From JAABRB01 sp963735025 (lineage in GTDB: Bacteria; Pseudomonadota; Gammaproteobacteria; Burkholderiales; SG8-39): a stretch of 64,000 bases of DNA. The stretch lies in NCBI GenBank assembly GCA_963735025.1, contig CAVTJG010000008.1, positions 744,001 to 808,000 on the forward strand, in the 5' to 3' direction. Shown here one piece after another: positions 18,225 to 29,402 of this stretch; within the stretch, counting starts at the first letter, position 1; every line of letters starts with the position of its first letter. The notes beneath the pieces are model-generated. The model was not told the origin of the DNA, searched no databases, and was given only the letters and a program-made list of their open reading frames with translations. The position numbers were made by a program, and so were the translations under genes.

Positions 18225-19430
18225 TCAGTCCGGATCGACTTGCGCGGAGTAGCCGCCGCGTGCGAGCGCATCGAGCGTCTCCTGCAGATGAGCGGGACCG
18301 CGCGTCTGGATCACCAGTTCCACGTCGGCGTTTTGCGCCGCAAGCCGGGTGAACGCGCGCTGGTGGTGCACTTCGACGATGTTCGCATTGGCCGCCGCGA
18401 TGATAGACGTCACGGCCGCGAGCGAGCCGGGCACGTCGCGCAGGCCCACGCGCACGCGCGCGAGCCGCCTGCTGCGAACCAGTCCGCGCGCCACGATCTC
18501 GGTCAGCGCGAGTGGGTCGATGTTTCCGCCCGAAAGCACTATTCCGATCCGCTTGCCCGCAAACCGCTCTTGGTTGCGCAGGAGCGCGGCGAAACCGACG
18601 GCACCGGCGCCCTCGACCACCGTCTTCTCGACTTCGAGCAGCGCGAGCACGGCCTCCTCGATGTCCCGCTCCGCAACGAGCAGGATGTCGGTCACCAGGC
18701 GCGTGACGATCTCGCGTGTGAGCCGGCCCGCATGCTTGACTGCGATCCCGTCGGCGATGGTGCTCGGTCCGAATGGCAGGTCGGACTTCTTCACCACGTT
18801 GTACAGCGAGGGGTACCGGTCGGACTGCACGCCGATGATCTCGACGTCTGCCTTGATTCCCCGGGCAGCGACGGCGATACCGGAGACCAGGCCTCCTCCG
18901 CCGACCGGCACGAGAATCGCATCGAGCGCCGGCACCGCACTCAGCATCTCCAATCCCACCGTCCCCTGGCCGGCGATGACCCGCGGATCGTCGTACGGAT
19001 GCACCAGCACGAGCCCACGCTCCTTCGCAATTGCCTCGCCATGCTCGCGCGCGGCGTCGAAATTCTCTCCGTGCAGAATGATCTCGGGTCCGTGCCACGC
19101 GGTATGTTCGACCTTGACGCCCGGCGTGAAACGCGGCATCACGATCACCGCGGGGATGCCAAGACGCCGGGCATGATAAGCGACGCCCTGGGCGTGATTG
19201 CCGGCCGATACGGCGATCACCCCTCTTGCGCGCTCCGCTTCGTCCAGCGACAACAGTTTTGCAAGTGCGCCCCGCTCCTTGAAGGACGCGGTGAACTGGA
19301 GGTTCTCGAACTTCAGGAAGACCTGCGCGCCGGTCCGCGCGGAAAGCGTGCGTGACTCGTCGCACGCCGTCGCCAGAACCTGCCCGCGGATCGCCGCGGC
19401 GGCATCGCGGATGTCATCGAGTGTCACCAT
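18225..19430 (-). CDS. ilvA: Threonine dehydratase with C-terminal ACT domain
   Basis: A 401-residue PLP enzyme that deaminates threonine (or serine) to 2-oxobutyrate (or pyruvate). The PLP lysine lies in FTASFKERGA, the substrate loop is VIAVSAGNHAQGVAYHA, the phosphate-binding glycine loop is VPVGGGGLVSG, and GIVLSGGNIDP marks the end of the catalytic domain. The last 75 residues, RLARVRVGLRDVPGSLAAVT onward, are an ACT domain, so this is the short TdcB/IlvA form with a regulatory tail. I start at ATG 19430; a TTG three codons upstream is also possible. It is flanked on both sides by REP-like repeats and seems to be its own transcription unit. Confidence 0.9.
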   Translation of the reverse strand: MVTLDDIRDAAAAIRGQVLATACDESRTLSARTGAQVFLKFENLQFTASFKERGALAKLLSLDEAERARGVIAVSAGNHAQGVAYHARRLGIPAVIVMPRFTPGVKVEHTAWHGPEIILHGENFDAAREHGEAIAKERGLVLVHPYDDPRVIAGQGTVGLEMLSAVPALDAILVPVGGGGLVSGIAVAARGIKADVEIIGVQSDRYPSLYNVVKKSDLPFGPSTIADGIAVKHAGRLTREIVTRLVTDILLVAERDIEEAVLALLEVEKTVVEGAGAVGFAALLRNQERFAGKRIGIVLSGGNIDPLALTEIVARGLVRSRRLARVRVGLRDVPGSLAAVTSIIAAANANIVEVHHQRAFTRLAAQNADVELVIQTRGPAHLQETLDALARGGYSAQVDPD

Positions 19431-19480
19431 CCCCGCCAATGCTACGCCAGCGTGGAATGTGAGAGGAGAGTTTAGACGTC

Positions 19481-19556
19481 GTCATCCCCGCGTAAGCGGG
19501 GATCCAGCTGCGCCTTTGAACGGCAAGATCTGGATTCCCGCTCGCGCGGGAATGAC
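19481..19556. repeat. GTCATTCCCGC-type palindromic (REP-like) element, paired copy
   Basis: Left half GTCATCCCCGC-GTAA-GCGGGGATCCAG and right half CTGGATTCCCGC-TC-GCGCGGGAATGAC are near-exact mirror images separated by about 20 bases. The element ends 12 bases before the rpoD stop codon, so it can act as the 3' end of the rpsU-dnaG-rpoD transcript. It is the most regular of the three copies in this window. Confidence 0.8.
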
Positions 19557-19567
19557 GACTTTGGCCC

Positions 19568-21862
<2,295 letters not shown>

Positions 21863-21976
21863 GCTGGTGCGTCCCTCGGTCAGTAAACGGTCAAAATTCG
21901 AAAGTTCGAACGGTTCAAACAGCAATCAATTCGTTCGGCAAAAAGGCTTGGATTATAGCATTGAAGATGGGTTCAT

Positions 21977-23852
21977 TTAGGCGGTTCTCAAGGCTGCTTG
22001 CCCAAGTCCTTTTTCCTCTTGAATCAATTGCTTATAACGAAGGCGCTCATCCGACGAGAGCCCCTGCTCCGCCTGCCGACGCTCGAGCGCCTCGATGGCG
22101 CGCTTGAGCCGTCGCTTCTGCAGGCGCATCTGGGCCTCAGCGAACAGGACGTCGGCGTCTTCGTCGGAGGTGCGCATTTCGAGCAGCCCCGCCCGCAATT
22201 CCTTGAGCAAGCCCGCAAACGGCGTGTCGGCGAATCGATCCACGAGCGCCCCCGCAGCGACCGCGCCGTCATGCTCGCGAAGATAGGCGACCAGCGCGGA
22301 GATCGCCTGCGATTCGTGCGATTCATCGAAATCGAGTTCTTCCGGAATTGCGCCCACCAGGGCCGGCTTGACCAGCAGACAGCTCAGAACCGTACGCTCG
22401 AGCTCGCGGGTGCGCACGCCTCGGCCGCGGTCCGAAGTTCTCGGCGGACCCGCGCGCGAGAATGCACCGGCTACCGCACCCGTGACGCGCACGTTGCACA
22501 GTCGCCCGACCTCCTGGGCATCCATGCGCGCGAGATCGGCGAGCGCCCGCACGAGCTGGACCTGCAGCGCCGGTGCCGCAAGGCGCTGCAGATGCGGGCG
22601 TGCTTCCGCGATGAGTCGCGAGCGGCCTTCGAGCGTGGCGAGATCGCTCCGCGCGCCGAGCTCGGCCAGCAGGAACGCCGACAACGGCTGCGCCCCAGCG
22701 AGCCGCTCGAGAAAGGCTTCGCTGCCGACTGCGCGCACGAAGCTGTCAGGGTCGTGTTCCTCGGGCAGGAACAGGAATCGCACGGTCTTGCCGTCGGCGA
22801 GGCATGCGAGGCTCACTTCCAGCGCGTGCCATGCTGCGCGCCGACCGGCAGCGTCGCCATCGAAGCAGAAGACGATCTCGTCGGTCAACCGCAGCAGCCT
22901 TTGCACGTGCACTGGCGTCGTCGCCGTGCCGAGCGTCGCGACCACGTTCTCCACGCCATTCTGCGCAAGGGCCACCACGTCCATGTAGCCCTCCACGACC
23001 ACCGCGCGGCCTGCTACGCGAATCGCGTTGCGCGCCTGCACCAGGCCATAGAGCTCGCGCCCTTTTTCGAAGAGCGGCGTCTCGGGCGAGTTCAAGTATT
23101 TCGGTCCGGGGGACCCCTTCCCTTCCCCGAGGTAGTCCGGGGGACCCCTTCCCTTCCCCCGAGGTTGGCCCGGTGGTCTCCGCGCCGTCATCGCCTTTCG
23201 CCGCGCTCAGGATGCGTCCGCCGAAACCGATGACCCGGCCCCGCTGGTTGAGGATCGGAAACACGATCCGATCGCGGAATCGATCGTAGCGCTTGCCCTG
23301 CTCGTTCTCGATCACCAGACCACACTCGACGAGCGCCTTCTCAGCGTAGTTCGGGAAAACCGCTTGCAGATTCTGCCATCCGCCCGGTGCATAGCCGATG
23401 CCGAACCGGGCGGCAATCTTTCCGGTCAGCCCGCGGCCCTTCAGGTACTCGATCGCGTTGGGCGCCTGCTTGAGGCTGTCGCGGTAGAACAGCGCGGCGC
23501 GGTCCATCAGCTCATAGAGATCCGGGCCTTGCGGCACGTCGCGCGGGCCGCGTCGCGGCTCGAGTTCGGGGAGCTTCATCCCGACCTGATCCGCGAGGTC
23601 CTTCACCGCATCGACGTACCCGAGACCCGCGTACTCCATCAGGAAGCCGATCGCGTTGCCGTGCGCGCCGCACCCGAAGCAGTGATAGAACTGCTTGGGC
23701 TGGCTGACGGTGAACGAGGGCGTCTTTTCCGTGTGAAACGGGCAGCAGGCGACGAAGTTCGCGCCGGCCTTCTTCAGCGGAACGCGGGCGTTGATGACGT
23801 CGACGATGTCGACGCGGTTGAGAAGATCGTTCTTGAACGACTCGGGAATCAC
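21977..23852 (-). CDS. dnaG: DNA primase DnaG, one frameshift inside an inserted repeat
   Basis: DnaG makes RNA primers for replication. The N-terminal zinc-binding domain (CCPFHTEKTPSFTV, HCFGCGAHG) and RNA-polymerase core start from 23852; the Toprim domain (AVVVEGYMDVVALAQNG, FCFDGDAAGRRAA) and the helicase-binding C-terminal domain are in another frame. They meet in a short tandem repeat at 23105-23167 that is inserted between VIGFGGRIL and PKYLNSPETPLF, which are adjacent in other DnaG proteins. In coding direction the first repeat copy has a run of five G, the second of four; four in both would restore one frame of about 624 residues. As DnaG is essential, I think the frame is intact in the cell or that the base is an assembly error. 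It belongs to the unit with rpsU upstream and rpoD downstream. Confidence 0.93.
23105..23167. repeat. Tandem direct repeat inserted in dnaG (31 and 32 bp)
   Basis: Two copies follow each other directly. Each reads TCCGGGGGACCCC, then TTCCCTTCCCC, then GAGGT; they differ by one C in the C-run (four versus five) and at the last bases. The repeat encodes a Gly/Glu/Lys/Ser/Pro peptide (GEGKGSPG in one frame) in the middle of the primase. The one-base difference is exactly the size of the frameshift in dnaG. Confidence 0.85.
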
Positions 23853-24038
23853 GCCTCGCGCCCCGGCAGGATCGGAACCTGCCCTTCACTCCGCCAGTTT
23901 GCCACTTCGGAAATGCTCCGGGCTGACGCTTGGAAAATCGGTCCGGGAACATCGGTCCGGCCGGAGCCGAACACCTCATCCTTGTATTTATAGGCTATTT
24001 TGCAAGTTTCGCAAGGATTGCGGCTTCACCGGACAGCC

Positions 24039-24488
24039 TCAGCCGCCGGCCAGCTTCGCCCTTACCGCAGCGGAGACTTTGCCCATGTCGGCACGGCCCG
24101 CGAGCTTTACCTTCAATTGCGCCATCACCTTGCCCATGTCGGCCATGCCGCTGGCACTCGTGGCCTTCATCGCCGCGTCGATTTCCTGTGCGATCTCCGC
24201 GTCGCTGGCTTGCTGAGGCAGGTAGGCCGTGAGCACGTCCACCTCGAAGGCCTCCGTGTCGACAAGGTCCTGGCGACCGGCGTTCCGATACTGCTCGATC
24301 GAGTCGCGCCGTTGCTTGAGCATCTTTTCGATGACCGCCACGACCTCGGCGTCGGAAAGCTCCTTGCGCTCGTCCACCTCGCGTTGCTTGATTGCGGCGA
24401 GGAAGAGGCGAATTGCTGCCAGGCGCTGGCTCTCCTTGGCCTTGAGCGCCGCCTTCATGTCTTCGCTGACGCGCGTCCTGAGGTTCAT
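24039..24488 (-). CDS. yqeY: GatB/YqeY domain protein
   Basis: A 149-residue protein whose fold matches the C-terminal tRNA-binding part of the GatB amidotransferase subunit. It begins MNLRTRVSEDMKAALKAKES and shows the family patterns RLAAIRLFLAAIKQREVDER, LSDAEVVAVIEKMLKQRRDS and GMADMGKVMAQLKVKLAGR. The exact function is not known; members are thought to affect tRNA aminoacylation or stability. It is encoded between rpsU and dnaG, its normal place in beta- and many gamma-proteobacteria, and is probably cotranscribed with them. Confidence 0.92.
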   Translation of the reverse strand: MNLRTRVSEDMKAALKAKESQRLAAIRLFLAAIKQREVDERKELSDAEVVAVIEKMLKQRRDSIEQYRNAGRQDLVDTEAFEVDVLTAYLPQQASDAEIAQEIDAAMKATSASGMADMGKVMAQLKVKLAGRADMGKVSAAVRAKLAGG

Positions 24489-24606
24489 ACGCGAATGGGG
24501 AACGGGGAGAGCGAGAATCCGGAAGAAATCAAGAACGCCCCACTCTAAAACGCCAAACCGAGGGCGGGGATCCCGCCCCTCACGCCACGTCGATTGCGCC
24601 CGTCGC

Positions 24607-24819
24607 TCAGTAGAGGCGCGGGGGCAGTTGCTGGCTGCGCAGGCGCTTGTAGCGCCGCTTCACTGCGGCGGCAAGCTTGCGCTTGCGCTCCTGCGTGGGC
24701 TTCTCGTAGTACTCGCGGGCACGCAACTCGGTGAGCAGCCCGGTCTTCTCGATGGTGCGCTTGAAGCGGCGCAGGGCCACCTCGAAAGGCTCGTTCTCTT
24801 TGACGCGAACGGTCGGCAT
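24607..24819 (-). CDS. rpsU: 30S ribosomal protein S21
   Basis: A 70-residue, strongly basic protein reading MPTVRVKENEPFEVALRR at its start and YEKPTQERKRKLAAAVKRRY in the middle. This is full-length S21, needed for the 30S subunit platform and for initiation on mRNAs with weak ribosome sites. It is the first gene of the minus-strand unit rpsU-yqeY-dnaG-rpoD and is divergent from tsaD, with about 200 bases between them that must contain both promoters. Confidence 0.97.
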   Translation of the reverse strand: MPTVRVKENEPFEVALRRFKRTIEKTGLLTELRAREYYEKPTQERKRKLAAAVKRRYKRLRSQQLPPRLY

Positions 24820-25025
24820 GAAAGGGTCGATCCCTCGGGAAAAGCGAAAGACTGCGAGTATAACAAATATCTAACGCTTGTCGGCCAGCCAGGTCGCCTG
24901 TTCCGGCAGCAGTGCCATAATCCCCGGGCGGGCGCGGCGGAGGGATTCCCGGTCTGGCCAGCAACGGCTCAGCCCGCCCCGACCGATCCATCCCGACCAG
25001 ACCCATCAGGAAAAACCGGCGCTCC

Positions 25026-26048
25026 ATGCTCGTCCTCGGCATCGAAACCTCCTGCGACGAAACCGGGGTCGCGCTCTACGACACCGGCCGGGGACTGCTG
25101 GCGCACGCCGTGCATTCGCAGATCGCCCTGCACGCCGAGTATGGAGGCGTCGTTCCGGAACTCGCCTCACGCGACCATGTGCGCCGGCTGCTACCGCTGG
25201 TACGCGACGTCCACGCGCGCGCGGGAGTCCAGCTTGTCGCGCTGGACGCCGTCGCCTACACCGAAGGCCCCGGACTGGCGGGTGCCCTACTCGTCGGCGC
25301 GAGCGTCGCCGAAGCCCTGGCCATGGCGCTGGGGATTCCCGCCATCGGCATCCACCACCTGGAAGGGCACCTGGTCTCGCCGCTGCTATCGCGGGACGCG
25401 CCGCGGTTCCCTTTCGTCGCACTGCTCGTCTCGGGCGGTCACACCCAGCTCATGACCGTGCGGGGTGTCGGCCGCTACGAGCTACTTGGCGAAACCCTGG
25501 ACGATGCAGCCGGCGAGGCATTCGACAAGACGGCACAGCTGCTCGACCTCGGCTATCCCGGCGGTCCCGCGCTCGCGGAGCTGGCCGATCACGGGCGCGC
25601 GGGCCGGCTCGTCTTGCCGCGCCCGATGCTTGCCAGCGGGGACCTCGATTTCAGTTTCAGCGGCTTGAAGACCGCGGTGATGACGCATGTCCGCGGCAAG
25701 GTTCTCGGCGAGCAGGATCGAGCCGATGTGGCGCGAGCGTTCCAGGAGTCCGTGGTGGAGGTTCTGGTGGCGAAATCCAGAGCTGCGATCGCACAGACCG
25801 GCCTGAACCAGCTCGTCGTCGCCGGCGGAGTCGGCGCGAACCGACGGCTGCGCGCCGCGCTCGACGAGGCGGGCGAGCAGGGCGGCTTTCGGGTCGTGTA
25901 TCCCGAGCTCGAGCTCTGCACCGACAACGGTGCGATGATCGCGCTCGCCGGGGCATTGCGGCTCGCCGATCAGCCTCAGCCCGCGCGGACGGTGTCCGAC
26001 CGCTCGTTCACGGTCCGCCCACGCTGGGATCTCGCTTCAGTCGTCTAG
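25026..26048 (+). CDS. tsaD: tRNA N6-adenosine threonylcarbamoyltransferase TsaD
   Basis: TsaD adds the threonylcarbamoyl group to A37 of tRNAs that read ANN codons, together with TsaB and TsaE. The 340-residue protein has the start MLVLGIETSCDETGVALYD, the metal-binding HxxxH at His111 and His115 (HHLEGHL), the ATP-binding pieces LVSGGHTQLM and VVAGGVGANRRLR, and the final YPELELCTDNGAMIALAG with the catalytic Asp. Length and motifs are normal. It is divergent from rpsU and overlaps the convergent plsY by four bases at its end. Confidence 0.97.
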   Translation: MLVLGIETSCDETGVALYDTGRGLLAHAVHSQIALHAEYGGVVPELASRDHVRRLLPLVRDVHARAGVQLVALDAVAYTEGPGLAGALLVGASVAEALAMALGIPAIGIHHLEGHLVSPLLSRDAPRFPFVALLVSGGHTQLMTVRGVGRYELLGETLDDAAGEAFDKTAQLLDLGYPGGPALAELADHGRAGRLVLPRPMLASGDLDFSFSGLKTAVMTHVRGKVLGEQDRADVARAFQESVVEVLVAKSRAAIAQTGLNQLVVAGGVGANRRLRAALDEAGEQGGFRVVYPELELCTDNGAMIALAGALRLADQPQPARTVSDRSFTVRPRWDLASVV

Positions 26049-26683
26049 CGCGCGTCCGCAGGCGGTTCGCTGCCGGTCCGCCGCTCCCCAATGCGGCCTT
26101 CCTTGCCATCCAGCAGGTTGCGAATATTGGCGCGATGACGCCAGACAAGCAGCGCGGACATCGCGCCAATGGCGGCGATCGACGTATCGACTCGAAATGA
26201 ATTCAGGAAGAGGGCCCAGAAGGGCGCGAACAGTGCCGCCACAAGGGCCGCAAGCGACGAGTACCGGAAGAAAACCGCGATGATCACCCAGGTTGCAACG
26301 GTGCCGAGTCCGAGCCACACGTTGACGGCAAACAGGATTCCGGCCGCGGTTGCGACGCCTTTCCCACCTCTGAATCGGAAGAACACCGGGAAGAGGTGGC
26401 CGAGGAACGTGGCGAGTCCGGTGAGCGCGGCGCCCGCCTCGCTCACCCCGTACGCGGGTCCGAACTCGCGCACGAGCCAGACCGCCAGCCAGCCCTTTGC
26501 GGCATCTCCGGCCAGCGTCAGCAATGCCGCGATCCGGTGGCCGGTTCGCAATACATTGGTCGCGCCGGGATTCCCCGAACCGTAGGTGTGCGGATCGGGC
26601 AGTCCGGCCAGCCGACTCACGATCACGGCGAACGAAAGTGAGCCGATCAGATAGCCGATTAGAATAGCGACCGCAGTGGCCAT
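26045..26683 (-). CDS. plsY: Glycerol-3-phosphate acyltransferase PlsY
   Basis: PlsY transfers an acyl group from acyl-phosphate to glycerol-3-phosphate, the first step of phospholipid synthesis in the inner membrane. The 212-residue protein has the three conserved cytoplasmic motifs: FGSGNPGATNVLRTG-like (reads YGSGNPGATNVLRTG), AGDAAKGWLAVWL, and FFRFRGGKGVATAAG with the catalytic GGKG. About five membrane spans. Two ATG codons stand next to each other at 26686 and 26683; I took the second. It is divergent from folB. Confidence 0.95.
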   Translation of the reverse strand: MATAVAILIGYLIGSLSFAVIVSRLAGLPDPHTYGSGNPGATNVLRTGHRIAALLTLAGDAAKGWLAVWLVREFGPAYGVSEAGAALTGLATFLGHLFPVFFRFRGGKGVATAAGILFAVNVWLGLGTVATWVIIAVFFRYSSLAALVAALFAPFWALFLNSFRVDTSIAAIGAMSALLVWRHRANIRNLLDGKEGRIGERRTGSEPPADAR

Positions 26684-26755
26684 CATTGCGCCCGAGAAGC
26701 GAATGCCCGCGAGTTTAGCGTAACGATTGGCGCCCCCTCCCCCTCCTCCCATCCC

Positions 26756-27115
26756 ATGGATTGCATCTTTCTTCGCGAAATAAGGCTGGACGCAAAGGTC
26801 GGCATCTACCGCCGCGAGCGCGTCACCAGTCAGCTGATCGAGCTCGATCTCGACATCGCCTTGCCGAGCGACGCCGTCTTCCAGACCGGCAAGGTCGCGG
26901 ACACCGTCGACTATGCCGTCGTGGTGCAGCGATTGCGCGATGAGCTTGCCGTGCAACGCTTCGGCCTCGTGGAGGAGCTCGCCGAGTACATCGCGCGCGT
27001 GCTGCTCGACGAATACCGCGCGCCATGGGTGCGAGTGTCCGTGTCGAAGCTCGGCATCATCAAGGGAGTCGCGCGCGTAGGGGTGACGATCGAGCGCTCG
27101 GGGTCCGGCTCTTAG
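26756..27115 (+). CDS. folB: Dihydroneopterin aldolase FolB
   Basis: FolB cleaves dihydroneopterin to 6-hydroxymethyl-dihydropterin and glycolaldehyde in folate synthesis. The 119-residue protein contains IFLREIRLDAKVGIYRRER (first strand with the pterin-ring pocket), the family YAVVVQRLRDEL, the catalytic pocket FGLVEELAEYIARVLL with its Glu, and VSVSKLGIIKGVARVGV. Size is normal. It starts 70 bases from the divergent plsY start, its usual neighbour in this class. Confidence 0.95.
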   Translation: MDCIFLREIRLDAKVGIYRRERVTSQLIELDLDIALPSDAVFQTGKVADTVDYAVVVQRLRDELAVQRFGLVEELAEYIARVLLDEYRAPWVRVSVSKLGIIKGVARVGVTIERSGSGS

Positions 27116-27140
27116 CCGGGTCAATCAGGATCAATCAGGA

Positions 27141-27632
27141 TCAATCAGCAAGTCCGACCTCTACCAGCACCGGCTTGAGCGCGCGCACGAGCTCGGACGG
27201 GGCGATTCCCAGGAGATATCCGCGGCGTCCGCCGTTGATGTAGATCTTCGGCAGGGCAAGCACGGTTTTCTCCAGGTAGACCGGCATGGTCTTGCGCACG
27301 CCGAACGGCGAGGTTCCGCCGATCTGATACCCCGAGTGGCGTTGCGCCACGTCCGGGCTGCACGGCTCGATGCGCTTTGCTCCCGCCTGCCGGGCGAGGT
27401 TCTTCGTCGAAACCGAGCGATCGCCGTGCATCAGCACGATCAACGGTATCTTGCGCTCGTCCTCCATGACGAGCGTCTTCACCGTCGCATGCTCGTCGAT
27501 GCCGAGCTCGCGCGCCGCCACGCGCGTCCCGCCGTGGTCCTCGTACTCGAACACGTGCTCGGTGAATGCAACGCCGCGCTTCCTGAGAAACGCCGTCGCC
27601 GGCGTCTCCGACACATGCTCACGCTTGCTCAT
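27141..27632 (-). CDS. ybaK: Cys-tRNA(Pro)/Cys-tRNA(Cys) deacylase YbaK
   Basis: A 163-residue YbaK/EbsC-type trans-editing enzyme that removes Cys from mischarged tRNA(Pro). It shows FTEHVFEYEDHGG, ELGIDEHATVKTLVMEDE with the conserved Lys, VSTKNLARQAGAKRIEPCSP and the loop GYQIGGTSPFGVRKTMPVYL, in which GGTSPFG is the substrate-facing motif of the family. It is a typical full-length member. The coding region ends about 25 bases beyond the convergent folB stop. Confidence 0.93.
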   Translation of the reverse strand: MSKREHVSETPATAFLRKRGVAFTEHVFEYEDHGGTRVAARELGIDEHATVKTLVMEDERKIPLIVLMHGDRSVSTKNLARQAGAKRIEPCSPDVAQRHSGYQIGGTSPFGVRKTMPVYLEKTVLALPKIYINGGRRGYLLGIAPSELVRALKPVLVEVGLAD

Positions 27633-27783
27633 GCCCAGGAAAGACCCGATAAGAATTCGCTGTTTTCAGCTCACCGGGAAGTGGGGTAACGCGGGGAAAC
27701 CTGGCGGGTTTCCCTTGTTCGTGACCTTCCGCTTTTGCCCCGAAGAACCACTTGGTTTCCATCCCTGTCGAAACTCCCTACTT

Positions 27784-28755
27784 CTATCCCCTCGGATGGT
27801 GCTTGCTATGCAACGCCTTCAGTCGTTCGCGCGCAACGTGTGTGTAGATCTGCGTGGTCGAAATGTCGGCGTGTCCGAGCAGAAGCTGCACGACGCGCAG
27901 GTCGGCGCCGTGATTGATGAGGTGGGTCGCGAAGGCGTGGCGGAGGGTATGCGGCGAGAGCGAGCGGCCGGGAATCGCGCGGGCGGCGTATCGCTTGATC
28001 AGCGACCAGAAGGCCTGCCGTGTCATCGGCGCGCCACGCGCCGTGACGAACATCGCGTTGGACGTGCGGGATTTGAGTAGCGCGGGACGAGCCTCGCGCA
28101 GGTACTGGAGGACCAGATCGGCAGCGACTTCGCCGATCGGCACGAGTCGTTCCTTCGACCCCTTCCCGATCACCCTGACGACGCCCATATCCAGGCTCAC
28201 CTGCATCAGCGTCAGTCCGACGAGCTCCGACACGCGCAGTCCCGTCGCGTAGAGCACCTCGAGCATCGCGCGGTCGCGCAGCCCGAGCGGCACGCGCAGG
28301 TCCGGCGCGGCGAGCAGGGCCTCGACGTCTGCCTCCGAAAGGGTCTTCGGGAACCGCTGGGCCCGTTTCGGGCGATCGAGATTGAGTGTCGGATCGCGGC
28401 CGATTCGATTCCCGCGCAGGGCGAATTGATAAAACCGCTTCAGACTCGAATGCAGACGCGCCTGGCTGGACGCCCGGAGGCTGGCGCCCCCGCCGCCGTG
28501 GCGGAATTCGAGATAGCCGAGCACGTCGGCTTCGCGGACGGAAAGGAGATCGCCGTCGCGCCCGGCGAGCCATTCGGAGAATAGCCGCAGGTCGCGCCGG
28601 TACGACTCCAGCGTGGTCTTCGCGAGGCCGTCTTCGAGCCAGACCTGATCGCAGAATTCGTCGAGGAGCGTCGCGTCCGCCGTACCGATGTCCGGTTTCC
28701 GGCGCGACGCTGGCGTCAGGCTGCAACCTTCACCCCCTCGTGACGGAGCAGCCAT
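27784..28755 (-). CDS. xerD: Site-specific tyrosine recombinase XerD
   Basis: XerD, together with XerC, resolves chromosome dimers at dif. Residues 25-110 form the SAM-like DNA-binding part (LEDGLAKTTLESYRRDLRLF), the rest the catalytic part with Arg in YATGLRVSELVGL, Lys in GKGSKERLVPI, the HxxR box SPHTLRHAFATHL, the second His in LLGHADISTTQIYTH, and Tyr in that same motif as nucleophile. The 323-residue reading starts at ATG 28755 and overlaps the end of ogt by 40 bases; a shorter start within residues 1-25 is also possible. It is a housekeeping integrase, not a phage one: no att site or phage genes are near. Confidence 0.93.
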   Translation of the reverse strand: MAAPSRGGEGCSLTPASRRKPDIGTADATLLDEFCDQVWLEDGLAKTTLESYRRDLRLFSEWLAGRDGDLLSVREADVLGYLEFRHGGGGASLRASSQARLHSSLKRFYQFALRGNRIGRDPTLNLDRPKRAQRFPKTLSEADVEALLAAPDLRVPLGLRDRAMLEVLYATGLRVSELVGLTLMQVSLDMGVVRVIGKGSKERLVPIGEVAADLVLQYLREARPALLKSRTSNAMFVTARGAPMTRQAFWSLIKRYAARAIPGRSLSPHTLRHAFATHLINHGADLRVVQLLLGHADISTTQIYTHVARERLKALHSKHHPRG

Positions 28756-29198
28756 CGCTTCACCGCGACGTGGAACCCCGCATCATGGTGCGCGAATCCG
28801 CCGATGCCGCTCGCCGCGACGACACGGTGACAGGGAATCGCGAGCGGGAACCGGTTTGCGCCACAGGCCTGGCCGACCGGCCGCGGCGACGAGCCGAGGT
28901 CGCCGGCGAGCTCCCCGTACGAGCGCGTCTGGCCGCGCGGGATGGCGGCAATCAACCGCCAGACGCCGCGCTGGAAGGGCGTGCCGGCCGGCCCGAGCGG
29001 CAGATCGAACACAAAATCCGGGTCGGCCAGGTAACGCGCGACCTGCCCGGACGCCGCCTCGGCGACGCGGTCGCGCGGCGCCAGCTCGCCCGCTGATGGA
29101 GGCAAGTACACGATTTCCGCGACCGAATCGCCATCCGTCCGGATGCCGACAATTCCGAACGGGGCGGGCAAGCGAGCGCTGAATTCGACTGGATTCAC
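28716..29198 (-). CDS. ogt: Methylated-DNA--protein-cysteine S-methyltransferase
   Basis: This 160-residue suicide enzyme takes alkyl groups from O6 of guanine. The active-site Cys is in AIPCHRVVAASG, preceded by FQRGVWRLIAAIPRGQTRSY with the DNA-binding helix and the GQTRSYGE arginine-finger area. After the active site come GIGGFAHHDAGFHVAVKRWLL and the end of the helix that closes the pocket. No N-terminal Ada zinc domain exists, so it is an Ogt rather than an Ada. Its stop lies inside the start region of xerD, so the two are probably cotranscribed. Confidence 0.93.
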   Translation of the reverse strand: MNPVEFSARLPAPFGIVGIRTDGDSVAEIVYLPPSAGELAPRDRVAEAASGQVARYLADPDFVFDLPLGPAGTPFQRGVWRLIAAIPRGQTRSYGELAGDLGSSPRPVGQACGANRFPLAIPCHRVVAASGIGGFAHHDAGFHVAVKRWLLRHEGVKVAA

Positions 29199-29402
29199 GA
29201 TGCCAGGCGACGTTATGCGCTCGGGGCGCGAGCGTCAACCGGGTCGAACGCGCCCCTCTCTTCCCGACCGATCGGTGGACTTTCTGCGCGTTCCCGCGGG
29301 GAAAAGTGGAGCCGCGCGTGCCGTACTGCTAGAATCGAGGGCTTTTTGCTCGCCTCCCGTCCGGGACTCCTCGGACGCACGGCGAGCGGTAACGCGGAAA
29401 CC

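Noticed and set aside
27784..28755. Tyrosine recombinase as sign of an integrated element
   Set aside because: It is XerD-like with housekeeping neighbours (ogt, ybaK, typA) and no att repeats or phage genes. The tRNA at 16.5 kb has no duplicated 3' end in the window that I could see.
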